A stretch of 64,000 nucleotides of DNA, from the NCBI GenBank assembly GCA_948146395.1, contig OX411543.1, forward strand, positions 71,600,948 to 71,664,947. The letters are read 5' to 3'. This document shows positions 1 through 12,385 of the stretch, one piece after another; positions within the stretch are counted from its first letter, which is position 1; every line of letters begins with the position of its first letter. The DNA is from Fragum whitleyi. Its lineage: Eukaryota; Mollusca; Bivalvia; Cardiida; Cardiidae. The notes beneath the pieces are model-generated. The model was not told where the DNA came from. It saw nothing but the letters and a program-made list of their open reading frames with translations, and searched no databases. Both the position numbers and the translations under genes were made by a program.

Positions 1-187
1 AATGGACTGAGAATACTGTTTTTATCGAGGTAGGACATAAAATTTGAAACAATGATATGCTCTAAGAGTTTAGACGCAATACAGGTAAGGGAGATGGGTC
101 TGTAATAACTGGGCTGGGACTTTTGGCCTTTTCTGAAGACTGGAGCTACAGTGGCTTTCTTCCAGTCTTCAGGGACAATACCAGAAA
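1..187 (-). mobile_element. Non-LTR retrotransposon (LINE) reverse-transcriptase fragment, cut by window edge
   Basis: The reverse strand has an open frame through the whole interval. It reads like the N-terminal part of a non-LTR reverse transcriptase: GIVPEDWKKATVAPVF, then YYRPISLTCIASKLLEH. The VPxDWK, YRPISL and KLLEHI blocks are typical of CR1/Jockey-like elements. The frame is lost where the inverted-repeat element begins at about 190, so the fragment is truncated on that side and continues past the window on the other. It is a relic; no endonuclease or catalytic motif is visible here. Confidence 0.8.
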
Positions 188-189
188 TG

Positions 190-3100
190 ATCCAGAAATT
201 CGTATGATAGGCTTATAACTTTCCCATTTCTAGCTTGTTCGGTGAATAAATTTTTAAATATGCAGTTGAATATCTACGTAGGGAATATATGTTATGATTT
301 TAGCAAAAATTAATTTAGCGGTCGTTCATTTTGTTACCATAGAAACATATGTATGCCTAGGCGGGGGAGCGTAAAAAAAATCATGAAAATCTGTTTCAAA
401 AATCAAGTTTTCGAATTATTTCGTTGAAATTTTTAGCAGAAGTAAACGAGAGGCAAAATGGAGATCAAATGTCATCTTTAAAACATTGTTGGAAATGTAA
501 TTACGGATACCGAGTATTTCAATGAGACAGAATATTCGAGGGAATAGCGTACTGACGTCAACGCCAAAATATGAATTTCGTTTATTATTCAAATTTTGTC
601 ATGATCTCAGCTTTTCACCTTACCAACCATTTAAGATGATTTAGAAAAAATATAATCATGTGCAAAAGAGAACTTTGCTTAAGTTATCTCGGATATTCAA
701 AGTGGGTTAGACTTTTACGATGATTTAGAAATGTATTAAGTTGATTCAACGGACATTCCAGTCCCAATAGATTCTCGTTATTTTCCCATTATCAATTTTC
801 AGCATATGGGTCTGAACTTTACTAGAAATACTATTCATATTAGTCCGGCAGAAATATGGCATATTTTAGCTGAACCTGGAAGTAGGGTTCAAAGTTTTTT
901 TCTTGGCTGATTCTTGTAGCTAATGCCTTCCCCAACAAGAATCTGGTTGATGACATCTTGTCATCATTGAGCATTTCGAAATAATCGAGATGGCAGCCAG
1001 GACTATCAAAAATCAAGCTTTCGGCTCCGTAGATCACTTTATTGAAATATAAAACCGATGTGGGTGGTCATTTTATTGTTAAGATATTACCCTAAAGCTG
1101 TGTAACAAATAAAAGCATAAAATGACATTAGTTATGAGTATGGTAATCAAGATGGCCGCCACATGAAATAATAAGATGTTTGTTATAAGTAAATCTCGAT
1201 TTATGTGAGATATAACAATCATAGAAAATTGTTTTAGAGTTTTCTAATTAAACTTTTGTAAGCTTGTTTATGACCTCAAAAAATCTGATTAGTTACATCT
1301 CTCATCTAGTGTTATGAAATTCTTCAATTTGAAGATGGCCGCCAGGAAACACAAGGTTTTTATTTGACGTTTAAAGTTTGCAAGGTATTTAACAGTAAAC
1401 TATTTTCTAGTAATTAAGGTCTAGCCTATTAAGAATCTCGATGAAGGTGCATTTTGATCTTGGATTAGTTCGAAAAAAGTTGAGATGGCAGCCAAGACCA
1501 CTAAAAATATACATGTACTTGCTACTAAATAATTCATCTTAATTTTGCACTTAATCTAACTGAAAAGAGGCTAATTTGAAGTTTCCTAGTGAACACCTTG
1601 AATGAAGTTTTGAATAAGTATAGTCGTCAAGATGGTTTCCAAATGGAAAAACAGCTTGATTACTTGTGTAAATAAAGGTGAAAATGGATTTTTGTAAACA
1701 TTTGAAGATACTTCTAAAACGATTTTTCGGATAAGTTAATCGGTTTATGATGGTATTGATCTGCAAGTTAGAGAAATTGTCTTACTGTGAAATTCAGTTT
1801 GTCAGTCAAGATTGCAGTCTGTTCAGAGAGTTAATGAATGATATCTACGTATACCTTAATGACAAGCATGAGAATATGGGGATCACTTTTTCCTATAGCA
1901 AATGCTTATCTGCTAAAAATCCGATTTTTGATAAATATGTTTAGATGTAAAGTATTAAAACATCTTATTTTGAAGATGGCAGCCTCGCTGTTTTCCTTTC
2001 AGTTATTATCAAAGGAACTTGTTGACAAAACATGTTTGTATAATTTAATCAAAGTTAATATATGGTTTTGACATGACTAATAAGTTTTAAAAGGACCCAT
2101 TAGCTTGCCCTTTAAATTCGTTGTTTAAAAATAATTGAGTCAATAAAAGTACTGTTTCTAAGAGAATGAAAATGTAAAATTGTAGATCGCCTTTTTTTGA
2201 AGCATAAAGCATGAAATTGATAACAACATAAGTACGGTGGGGGATTTACTGAGACCTGTATTCAATTTTATTTTTCATCACATGCAGCGTATTGTAAGTA
2301 ACCACTTATTTCTAGTCTTCCATGGGATGTGAACTTAAAGCAACATGTTTAGGTCCGTCAGATGCATTTATGGTAAGATGTAGAAATAAAAGATGATGAG
2401 CGTTAGCATATGCTCGAATCAACTGTCCGGATTACTGCAACTGTTCCTCAAAGTGGTTACCAATGTATTGTACTGAATAAGTGGTAATGTTACCCCAAAT
2501 TGAATTGTGACAAAGTTTTCCGAACCTTTTTTGCAAGTATAAGACTTATGATATCTAACTTTTTCCATAAAAATCTTAGGTTCAGAAACCTACAGCCTTG
2601 TCTGAGGTTACAGCCATTCATGTATTATTGTCTAGTAAATGGTCTTTTGTAGATCCTTACAAATTGATATTCAAGTCTGAAGTTACTGTACATCAAAATA
2701 AATATACAAATAAATATATATCGTGTGTGCATTTTCATTGTGTGTGAGTATATAATTGAGTATAAATTTGCTATGACAATATAGACAACAATGGTCACTC
2801 TCTTAAAACATGTTAGTTCTATGTCTACGGACATAGTCTTGTTATTGGTGTCTTTTTATTTACTGCTTGATTCAATGTTTTTTAATTAGAAATTATAAAT
2901 ATTTTTTGAATTATTATTATTGTTACGTTTCCATGTGCTCAATTTGCTTACGATTGTGTTAGCTAACTCCTTTGAAAATTAATCCAAGTTAATAATTTCA
3001 ACATGAACAAAGAGATGAAAACAATTATAACCGTACAGAAAAGCTACAAGGCTGCTACAAAATTGTCGTATAACAAAATTAATGCTAACGATGAAGATAA

Positions 3101-5044
3101 GGATTGGCAAAAGGGCGCTTTTGAACAAACACTTTTGACAACATTTCGCTGCACTGAATCGCTAATTTTTGGTGATGCTTTAAATATATTGAATCTCGAT
3201 TTTTGGGATGTGAGGTTCGTACATAAATCAGCATTTTAGTCACTCTGTGTGCTAGTCATTTGCTACATACACTTACTTTGAACAGAGCTTTTTTGTACTT
3301 TTTTGTAGTGCTAAATAAGCCTTAGCGGAACAACTTCTGTGAATCTGTAGAAATTTCATAAAGAAACTCTGGCAATTATATTAAATGGCTATCATGAAAA
3401 TAATATTAATAATCTTAAGCGCAACGTAACATATCCTTACCAAACTAGCGAAAAAATTCAGATAAAAATAATTATATTCAATCAAAATAACAACGATTCT
3501 TTAAAATATTCCTAAAAGAATTTTGTCAGTATTTGACCATATCGATGATTCAGCACGAAACAGTTCTTACTGTCTTTATGTTTATAGTGAGGTACAACTG
3601 TTTTGTGCCAATCCATCGATATGAGATGATTATATTTTGTTATGCAATAATTTTCTCGCAAAGCAAACAGAATTTTATTTTCAATTACCATGCAACACAA
3701 GTGTTTTGCATTGTTCACTAAAATACGTTTAATGGTATGATGCTACAAGTGAACTGACTTCCATTTAGTAATTCATGTTTATGGGATGTATTGTTGGCTT
3801 CCTTTTTGTCTTTCCCGAAAGATAATTCAAATCAAAGTGATTGTCTATGTATGAATCTTGCTAATATTATATTTTAAATTGACAAAATATTGAACACCAA
3901 TGGAAATACAATATTCATGCTGTGTATTGGCTGTCATCTTCGTACACAAAAAATACTTTTTTATTGCATATGTAACTTTTCTTATTTCAAAATGATGACC
4001 TGTACTTTCATAAGTAAATATGGATCATTTTCTAATATAACTATGTAACCTCAAACGTTCTTTCAGGTAAAATCCTTGGATGCCATCTCGAATGCTATCT
4101 ATCATTTAAGGCATGAATTTTCAAACCAACTTTGAAACTGGTCTTGAAATTATTGATATAGGCACATTTTGTTTTTCTAAAATCCCTATTAAAACACAAT
4201 TAACTTGGAATCTTCTCTTTTCTGGCTGCCATCTTCAAATCAAGAATTTATGTAACAAAGGATGACAGTTGTCTGCCAGATATTTAGAAGGCTTAAAAAC
4301 CACTTTCAAAATGTTTACTGAAAGCGCCCTAAAACCTTTTCCTATGATTCTTATGTCACATGGGTCAAGAAATACTTAAATGCCATTTGATAATTCGATT
4401 TGGCTACCATCTTGACTACCATACTAATTTCTAATATCATTACATACATTAATTATGTCAAATCCTTTAAATTCGAACTTAAACAGCAAATAAAACACAC
4501 AAAAAACATATAAAAGGTCGTCATTGTGATCTACCAAATTGTTGGTGTAACATTCAATAGTCCTGGCTGCCATCTCGATTTTCTCAAAATGCTCAATGAT
4601 GACAAGATGTCATCAGCCAGTTTCTTGTTTGGGAAGGCCTTGGCTACAAGAATCAGTCAAGAAAAAACTTTGAACCCTACTTCCGGGTCAAGCTAGATTT
4701 CTGCCGGACTATATAGAGAAATTACACAAATTTGGTTCCAAATGCAATGTGAATATTTAGTAGAATAGTTAGTTTAACAGGCAGAAAAAAGACATGAGAG
4801 TAATAATAGACTATGTAGAAAACGGAGTCAATAATGACGTCGCATTCGACGTTCTTGCTCCCCCGCTTACGTGTGGGGTCTATATCTTTGACTTGTCACT
4901 CTACAGTCGCTATTGAATGCACACATTCAAAAAATTTCTCATTTATTACACATATATTACATTAAATGAATATATAATTTTCATTTTGTAAGACAACTTT
5001 TCTCAATTTTTATGACCCCCCCATTATACGAATTTCTGGATCAA
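190..5044. mobile_element. 4.85 kb inverted-repeat (foldback) element
   Basis: The outer ends are inverted: TGATCCAGAAATTCGTA at 190 and its complement at about 5028-5044. Further in, about 170 bp at 841-1020 (TCCGGCAGAAAT through CAAAGTTTTTTTCTTG to GAGATGGCAGCCAGGACT) returns in reverse complement at 4555-4710 with few changes. Between them both arms carry degenerate units of about 150-180 bp, each with an AAGATGGCNGCC-like motif. In the left arm these lie near 984, 1151, 1333, 1483, 1630 and 1975. In the right arm, inverted, they lie near 3930, 4079, 4225, 4410 and 4564. Most pairs mirror about one centre near 2783. No convincing coding region lies inside. Confidence 0.75.
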
Positions 5045-5660
5045 CCCTCGTACATATTAGTATTGATTCTAAAAGGGAAAAGTCCTTTTTAATAAGATAG
5101 ATATACGCTAGGTATGTCTCGATGTATCTTTAACAATGAAACAATACATTGTGCTATATATATCACGAATAAATGACAATCATTTTGTGAACATTTGCCA
5201 TTCCAGGTCACAGCCATATATGGGCCAATCAAAATTCTGCTAGGAGGAGATTTACCCAAGGATCATTAACCTGCAAAGTTTGGTTGAAACGCTTTGCTAC
5301 AAATTGATGTGACAATTACGGGTAGTAACACTAGGAAGTAACGTTATGAAATGGGTTGCACCAAACAATTAAATATTAATTTTATTTCTTTTGGTGGATT
5401 AATGAATTAAATAAAAAATACCACATTATGTATGCTCATCAAAAAGAGGAGATGATAAACTTGGAAAAAATTCTTCAAAAAAACCCGAGGAAAAAATATC
5501 ATGTAATGTTAGAAGGGACCTTGAGAATGAATTTTATTGTCATGTTAATCTATGGAAATTTTATAATGGTCTACTTATTTTATTGTTCTTTTCAATGCAG
5601 ATTACATATGGCCCACGAGTATAGGTATAGGCAAAGGGCAAGAACGTTTATCGATAAATG
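5045..5660. other. Intergenic stretch, nothing recognised
   Basis: AT-rich sequence without a credible exon. A line near 5214-5270 (GGGCCAATCAAAATTCTG, then AAGGATCATTAACC) resembles a worn core unit of family B, but no element end is visible. The short open frame at 5428-5661 has no recognisable domain and is probably chance. Confidence 0.4.
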
Positions 5661-6250
5661 ATGAACGTTTTTAATGAAATTTGCCATTAATGATCCTTGG
5701 GTGACCCTCTTCTAATGTTGATCAAGAAATTTGGATTGACCCCCAAATATGGGCCTGGCAGAATGGGGATTTTTTTTTAATGTAAAATAATTATGAATCT
5801 TCAATGAAACTTAGCATGGATATTTCTTTGATGTCCCTCTTCTTAAGTTGTTCAAAAATTGATTGACTCCCTCCAAATATGAGTGTAGCAGGGAAGGCTT
5901 ATTTTCAATATAAAAACTGTATTGGCCACCAAATATGGGCTTGGTAGGGCCGGGCTTATTTTTCTTTTATGTTTTTTTTTTTTTATCCCTGACCATTTGC
6001 TCTATTTTAATGAACTTGGCATGAATGTTCTTTGAGTGACCCATTTTATTAATTGTTCAAGTAATTTTGATCAAACTCCCAAAAATGGGCGTGGCAGTGC
6101 AGGGCTTATTCACTAGATCTTTTTTTTTTTAATCTTCCTTGCCCAAATCATTGCACCAATATGAAAAATACTTATCTCACGATGTTTTAGAAATTTTTAT
6201 TGACCCCCAAAATGAGGGCGTGGCATGGCGGTGCTTTTTTCACTTGTAAA
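5661..6250 (+). repeat. Tandem core units of a family B-like element
   Basis: Four to five degenerate units of about 125 bp follow one another, starting near 5674, 5801, 5932 (partial), 6010 and 6157. Each contains AATGAAACTTGGCAT, then CCTTGGGTGACCCTCTT, a GTTCAAGAAATTTTGATTGA-like stretch and CCCAAATATGGGCGTGGC. The same unit occurs at 14750-14870 and 17394-17640, so this is the core array of a family B relative that has lost both ends. Confidence 0.7.
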
Positions 6251-6579
6251 ATGTTTCTTCTACCAAACTATTGTGAAAAATGTAAGCGTAATCCGATGAT
6301 TTACCCCAATTCAAAGTCAGTAAGCCCAGGGCACGCGTCAAGTTTTGAACCTCGAAATGACGACACCGGCACACTATCGACAATCGGGCAATGTATACAA
6401 TAAAGTTCCGCGGGAGCTAGAGAATACCTAACCGAGACATTTTAAATGATAAAATATTTTCAAGGGTCTTCAAATATATAAAACGTCTTCTTTGAAATAG
6501 TTTAAAAGGTATGTTTTAGGAAAGGTGATAGTTCCTTTAAAAGGGTGACAGTCAGATATGGGAAGTAATATATATTACT

Positions 6580-7065
6580 TTATATTGTCTGCGTTTTATA
6601 CCCACCCACTATACTGTATATTGTGTGTTTAAGAGACTACACTGATATTGATATGTTACAGCTACATATCCAACATTGAGGAGACGTTTCCCATAACTGA
6701 TGATAATACATTTACCTGGCAAACAGATTAATATGAAACTGTTATTTTGTGATTGACATTTGAAAAATTATTTCTATCCATTTAGTTATCAAAGTGAAAC
6801 CAAAAGGATTACCAATAGGATGTTTTTATATTGAAATAATTCAAAATGATTTAAAAATAAGATGTAATAATTATCGACATATATATAAATCTAACACGTA
6901 TTTGAAGCATTGCAGGTCAGTATTTATGGACATAATTGTCAAATTCAAGAGTGGGCCTTTTTGGACTGGGCCTTTTTGGTCAACTCTGTATATAATATAT
7001 AGTAACGCATACGATAAAGAATAAAGAGGAATTGAAGTCAGGGGTATAAAACGCAGACAACATAG
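6580..7065. mobile_element. MITE with TIR TTGTCTGCGTTTTATACCC
   Basis: About 18 bp reading TGTCTGCGTTTTATACCC near 6585 recur as an exact reverse complement (GGGTATAAAACGCAGACA) near 7040. The roughly 485 bp between are AT-rich with no coding potential. A short direct repeat (GGGCCTTTTTGG twice, 6953-6980) lies inside. It is called a MITE from the terminal inverted repeats alone; no clear target duplication was seen. Confidence 0.6.
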
Positions 7066-7424
7066 GTAAAGAAGCAGTATGCTGTTACGCAGACGATGTA
7101 AAACAAAGACCTTAAATTTCTTAGCATTTATTGACACTTTATATTTTATTTGGCTGTGTTTAATTTTAAAAGTTTATTCATATTTATCAGAATTACGATT
7201 TCTTGCTTCGCTTTAACTTTTGTTACCAAATTTTCACATGAAATTATAAATGTAGAGATCGTTTGTATACACATGAACAATGCTATTATTTTTTTAAAAA
7301 GTAAACATTTTATATCGTTGGTGTTATTCCAAAAGCTCGTAAATACAATTTGAAATGTTACTGTATCGATAAATTGAGACAGTCTCGCCAATCAACGATA
7401 TGGTGAGAAATAAGTTGGCCCTTT

Positions 7425-9422
7425 GATAAAACACTCATTCTCACGAGAATTGGGATTTTGGGATTCTAACACATCAAAAAATGAAAATCTTTATACAGCT
7501 CCAATTTTTCTAAAATCAGATGAAGTAAACATCAACCTATAATGATGTGAATTTTTTTATACTACATCAGAGGGGAAGAAAAGTTATTAAGAAGCGCGTA
7601 AATGTCTTATTTTTGGCATTTTTATCAAGTAATAATCGCTACTTGTACCCTTGCCGCAGTATTATCAGAGTATAAAACTTAAAAAGAATTGTTATCTTTT
7701 GCTTTGATTCTCTTTCAAACCAGATATGTTTTTTCTGCACATTAATAGTTCTGTGGTTCTATCCACTTTCAAGAAACGGATATTTCTCCGATATTAGTAT
7801 GTGTGTCGGTGACAGACCTTTTCAAAGAAAGATTTTTGATTTTGCACCGACTTTCACTTTTATTTTCAAAGTGCACGATAACATTCTAAAGTTTAAGATC
7901 GTTGAAAAATCATCTGGAATACATATCAAATGAAAATAATGAATTTACCTTCTTTTTCATTGCAAAATTGTGATTTTCTGTTAGAATTCTCGAATAAGCT
8001 ATATTGTGTCGAAGATTACTCATGATTTATCGAGTGCAGTTTAAATGATGACTCACATCCCAAAAACCTGTTAAATCGTATATAAAACCATGGTTGGTTA
8101 AAAAACTATCTGACGCTTTGAAAAAATGGTTTTAGGTATCTAGTCTCTTTCAAAAAGGTGAGATAATCTTAATATAAAAAAACAATGGCAAGTTACCTTT
8201 TGAACATCAAAATTGCTTTAAATATAAAACGCAAATTAACTTCTCTATGGTTGAATACTTATGCTTATCGCACAACGGGGTTGACTGACCCACTCACAAA
8301 GATTTGTCATCACTGTAAGCATCGTATTTTCTAGCCAATTTCCACGATATCGAAGATTACAGTTTCTCAAACATGCTTAAGTGTAAAATGCAATGATGGC
8401 CGGTCAAACTTTTATTTCTTAAGACTTAGAATGCCAGTAAAACAAATGATAAGTGTACCACCGTGAAATACCAATTGCAATGAAATATATTCACACAGTC
8501 TCGAAGGTTACAAAAAGTTATTCTTGCAGCATTTAAAGGTAGGGAATTAGGTTTGCCCATCATAGAAATGTTGTTTTGCATTGTTTGGTTCAATAGGAAC
8601 GGATATCTGGTCTATTTACGTGTTTCGGTTTAAATTTTTCGTAGGCATTAAAATTTGGTATCGAATATTACGGTCTCGATGATTACAAAACGCACCGTAT
8701 TACAGCATAATTAACACACTGAACGCTGTTTGCAACATTTCTCAGTGATAATTGTTTATACTGGTTATGCTACATATTTTGATGATCTCATACGTAATAA
8801 TTTTGTTGTGGAACATTTTGAAACACCTAGTATCGAAGATTACATTAGTTCATTGTAAGAAGACCCCTTGTCTGAATGAACTGGTTTAAGGAATTCTGTG
8901 TCAATTTCTTTATTATAATTAATACGCATTATTTTTGAAGCATAAATTCAGCATGCTAAGAAAAAGAAATTGCTCGATTTTTGGGCTTTATTCCATCAAA
9001 TTAGCCCCTTCAAAGTCTCGGAATCGAAGATTACTTCATTTTTGCTTTTTTCGGCGACACCAGGTTTTGGTTCAATAATTATTGAAATTGGCCGAAACGA
9101 TGCACGGCGCGTTTTCTGGAGGTAAAGGACATGTGTACGATCTGTTTGAAAGAATATCTTTGTTCTAAAAAATAGGCATCTCGGCTTAATGTAAGAGCAA
9201 AAATCATCAAATGAAAAAGCGACAGTATCGAATATTACAAAACGCACATATAAACAAATCTCTTGTCTCCGAAACGTCAACCACGGTCATTTTCTTAGTG
9301 CGCATAAACTAAGTTCATGGAGGTCTATCAAATTAAGCACCAAACGATCACATAAAATATATTTTAGGCCTTTAAAAATGCGGCGACACCAAAATCCCAA
9401 TTCTCGTGAGAATGAGTGAAAA
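7425..9422. mobile_element. 2 kb element with 30-bp terminal inverted repeats and periodic ATCGAAGATTAC motif
   Basis: ACTCATTCTCACGAGAATTG followed by GGATTTTGG at about 7432-7462 is repeated in reverse complement at about 9388-9417 (CCAAAATCCCAATTCTCG, then TGAGAATGAGT). Inside, a motif close to TATCGAAGATTACA recurs near 8010, 8348, 8505, 8665/8680, 8833, 9025 and 9226, mostly about 160-190 bp apart. This indicates a degenerate tandem core. Short frames such as 8996-9280 on the minus strand fall within this array and look accidental. Confidence 0.65.
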
Positions 9423-10560
9423 GCTTCAACATGAGTCGACAGTAATACCAGTCTAAATCTGACAATGAATAATAAAAAAAAAAAAACAGATCTTGACTAA
9501 GATCTACGATTAATTTGTTCGTAAGAAGTTTGGTAAAATGGGCCCAGCACTTTAAAATTACAGGGATCATTTTTGGGCGAGATCTGTGTAAATTCTCTCA
9601 TTTTCTGCCAGAAATCTCATTCAAATTGGCTAAATGAGAGAAAAATCTCACAGCAAAATGTATTCTAACAAAGGATTTGGTTCAATTTGCCATCGAAAAG
9701 TCCGTATTTCTCATAAGTTCTGACTGAAAGAGATTTTTTGCACATGAAATTCTGAGCCAGAATTATCCCTGAAATTATGATAGCTATTCTCACGGCTTAT
9801 TGATTAAAATAGCACCGTCTTCAATAATTTGGCGCTAAAATTGTAAACAAACAACATAAATGAACTAGAAATACAAGACAAGAAAAGAAGAGATCGAGAT
9901 TGTTTGAAGCTTTAAGATAAAGAGGGACTACCAGACGGCTCCTCCTCATCGCATTTTACAAACGATATTCGTCATATTCTCTTAACGTTACTGAAAAGTG
10001 ATTGTGTGGCCTGGAGTTTCAATTTATCCTCAAGAAGACCAGTGCGTGTGAGCTATCCAAACTTTTTTGTTTCCTTGCAAGAGATAAAAAATGAAAAAAA
10101 AAGTGTTTGGGCAAATGTATTTAAAGATTAGGCCAATTGATTATTGTCCACAAAAACTAACTCCATTGATTTCAGTAAATAACTAGTAAATAACCTGTTT
10201 CTGTAGCTGCAGATCTATTTTTTTGCAATTGTATGTGTATTTCCGTTTATTTATCGTCGCTACCGTAGCACATGCCCATATGAGTGACGTCCCCTAAAAG
10301 GCGGTTAGTTGTTACGGGGGATAGTGCAAGGATACATGACGAATTGACTGCTGAGATCCGCCATTGTTGTTGTTGTTGTTCTTGGATCCTTCAGCCGTTG
10401 AATATCGGCTCAGCCCTCTATTGTCTGTAGAGAGTATTGGGTCATTTTAATGAGCCTTATGTAAAAAGTCCACTATATGTGTCCACTTAGAAAAACAAGT
10501 TTATGGATCCCGATTTCTGTGTGCTTTCAAGTGTTTATCAAATTGAAAATGAAAATTGAA
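9423..10560. other. Intergenic stretch, no gene seen
   Basis: No exon-like frame with splice signals. It holds a short run of TTG repeats at about 10364-10381 and a GC-richer patch at 10290-10440 without a recognisable gene or transposon end. Confidence 0.4.
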
Positions 10561-10599
10561 CGTTGTACCTCAGGTATTTGAGAATAACCAATATAACTA

Positions 10600-10985
10600 T
10601 TTCCACGATAGTTATTGGACAATGCTGATAGTATACCGCACAAAAGTTCCGATTATTTTCATCTCTTCACACAGGACAATATAATCGACATAAAGTGTCC
10701 TCACTTTTCAACATTATACACTAACCACTGGTTTTTGTTTGGCAATCAGCCTAAATTGGTGTCGTCATACCTGGCTTCAATATTTTACATCAATCACTGG
10801 TTATATTTGGGAATATCCGATATAAGTATTACCATGGTAATTATTGGACAATGCTGATAGTATACTGCACAAAAGTTCCGATTATTTTCTTCTTTTTACA
10901 GTACAATATAATCGACTTACAAGATGTCCACACTTTTCAACATTATACACTAACCACTGGTTTTTGTTTGACAAATCAGTTTTAT
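10600..10985 (+). repeat. Tandem duplication with 229-bp period
   Basis: The segment around TTATTGGACAATGCTGATAG (from 10612), followed by GCACAAAAGTTCCGATTATT and later CACTTTTCAACATTATACAC, returns from 10841 with the same order and only a few changes. The offset is 229 bp. Two copies are visible. Open frames across it differ between copies, so it is not read as coding. Confidence 0.75.
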
Positions 10986-11165
10986 AAAGAACTTACTGTG
11001 CAAGTGAACTATCCATGTATTTACTTTAGTTAGATTTTGCATTGAAGTATTACTGATAGTTTGTGGTGGAGTTAGGATCTATACATAATAGTGTATAGGA
11101 TATGTTGTGCCATGTCTAGTCATACTTTAACTTTTATTAAACATGACTAGTCATAGTACACATGG

Positions 11166-11677
11166 TGTCCTGTCAACTCGGCCTGTTAAAAACTCGGCCT
11201 GTGTAAAACTCGGCCCGTCAACTCGGCCTGCATATAACTTATATAGTGTTTAACCTAGTAAACGGATACATAAGTACACTTATAAGATAGTTAATCAATG
11301 TGTGAAATGTACTTAAAGGAGGTGAGATTTCACAAATGATGACTAAAATCTACGATCTTCATATTTAATACGCATATAACTTGTCATCTTCTTTTGTGCT
11401 TAGAAAAAAATAATTTGAAAAAAAAAATGAATAAAAGGTGACTTATGTATTTAATTATATCTTTTTTATCGTATATTTACACAAATGCCAAATAATAGTA
11501 AAATAATGAAATTATTATTAAAAACCATTTTAACGAGTGATTATTTAGTAATTAATATCTATCAATTATCAAAACACATAAGGTATCCAAAATATTTACA
11601 TTGCATCGTCATACAGAATACATAAACAGGCCGAGTTGACGGGCCGAGTTATTCACAGGCCGAGTTGACTGTGAACC
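11166..11677. mobile_element. Mutator-like MITE (family J) with 11-bp target duplication
   Basis: The element begins TGTCCTGTCAACTCGGCC and ends GGCCGAGTTGACTGTGAACC. It is flanked by the exact 11-bp direct repeat AGTACACATGG at 11155-11165 and 11678-11688. Each end carries several spaced copies of CTCGGCCTGT or its complement (four on the left, three on the right). The middle is AT-rich and non-coding. An 11-bp duplication fits Mutator-type transposases, which must act in trans because none is encoded here. Confidence 0.8.
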
Positions 11678-11889
11678 AGTACACATGGGTTAAATCAAAG
11701 AATGAAAACGTAATTGTAGTAAATCCTATGTCTATTGAGATTTACTTGTTTGTTAAATTGGTTATTGCTTTCCAAAAGACAGAAATCTCAGGGCAGAATT
11801 CAAGGATTCTTTTCTTAGAAATATTATGTTTTGTTAAGAGTTTTTGTTGACATTGTCTTCACATTCTACATGTTTTTGATTAGTAAAGC

Positions 11890-12050
11890 ATTTGTAAAGC
11901 ACCGTCTCACGGGGCCTCTGTTTAACGTCTCATCCGAAAGACAATTAGTTTTGTTAGTGTACCAGCCAGGGAATCGAACCCATGCAGTTGAACTTCAAAG
12001 ATTTTGAAGTTTGGTGCTCTACCAACTGAGCTAATCAGGCTGGTTTTCGC
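11890..12050 (-). mobile_element. tRNA-derived SINE with conserved central domain
   Basis: On the minus strand a pol III promoter is visible: an A box in TTAGCTCAGTTGGTAGAGC and a B box in GGGTTCGATTCCC. The expected anticodon arm is replaced by a simple hairpin (AACTTCAAA / TTTGAAGTT), so this is not a functional tRNA. Downstream on the same strand comes GGATGAGACGTTAAACAGAG and GCCCCGTGAGACGG. This resembles the conserved central domain of metazoan SINEs of the V/Deu/Meta type (recalled from knowledge, not searched). Confidence 0.7.
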
Positions 12051-12213
12051 AATTGGGATCTGTCTATCTATTTATACCAATTTTGGTTATGCAACAGTTG
12101 GTGGTGCGCCAAGGGCTGATTTAAATGCCTGCACTGTCTTGGACTGTACTGTGTCCTCACTCACTCAGGTTGTTCCATTGTATCATAGTGTTCACAAAGA
12201 ATGGTTATTTATA

Positions 12214-12381
12214 CAGGGCTTGAAAATTCTTTAAATCTCTACTTGTCCTGCTTTATAAGAAAATATAGTAATGCATTAATTTCATGAGTGAAATTTTGGA
12301 AAATCCACTTGTCCTGCTTATATAGACAAAGAAGGAAAAAGTCATGCAGGACGAGGGGACGAGTAGAATGTTCAAGCCCTG
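12214..12381. mobile_element. hAT-like MITE with CAGGG ends
   Basis: It begins CAGGGCTTGAAAATTCT and ends AGAATGTTCAAGCCCTG, imperfect 17-bp terminal inverted repeats. The subterminal motif ACTTGTCCTGCTT occurs twice on the left and its complement near the right end (GCAGGACGAG). CAGGG termini are usual for hAT elements. No clean 8-bp duplication was seen. Confidence 0.6.
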
Positions 12382-12385
12382 TTAT

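Noticed and set aside
11940..12048. Possible tRNA gene on the minus strand
   Set aside because: A and B boxes are good, but there is no normal anticodon arm and the acceptor ends do not pair at the right spacing; it fits a SINE head.
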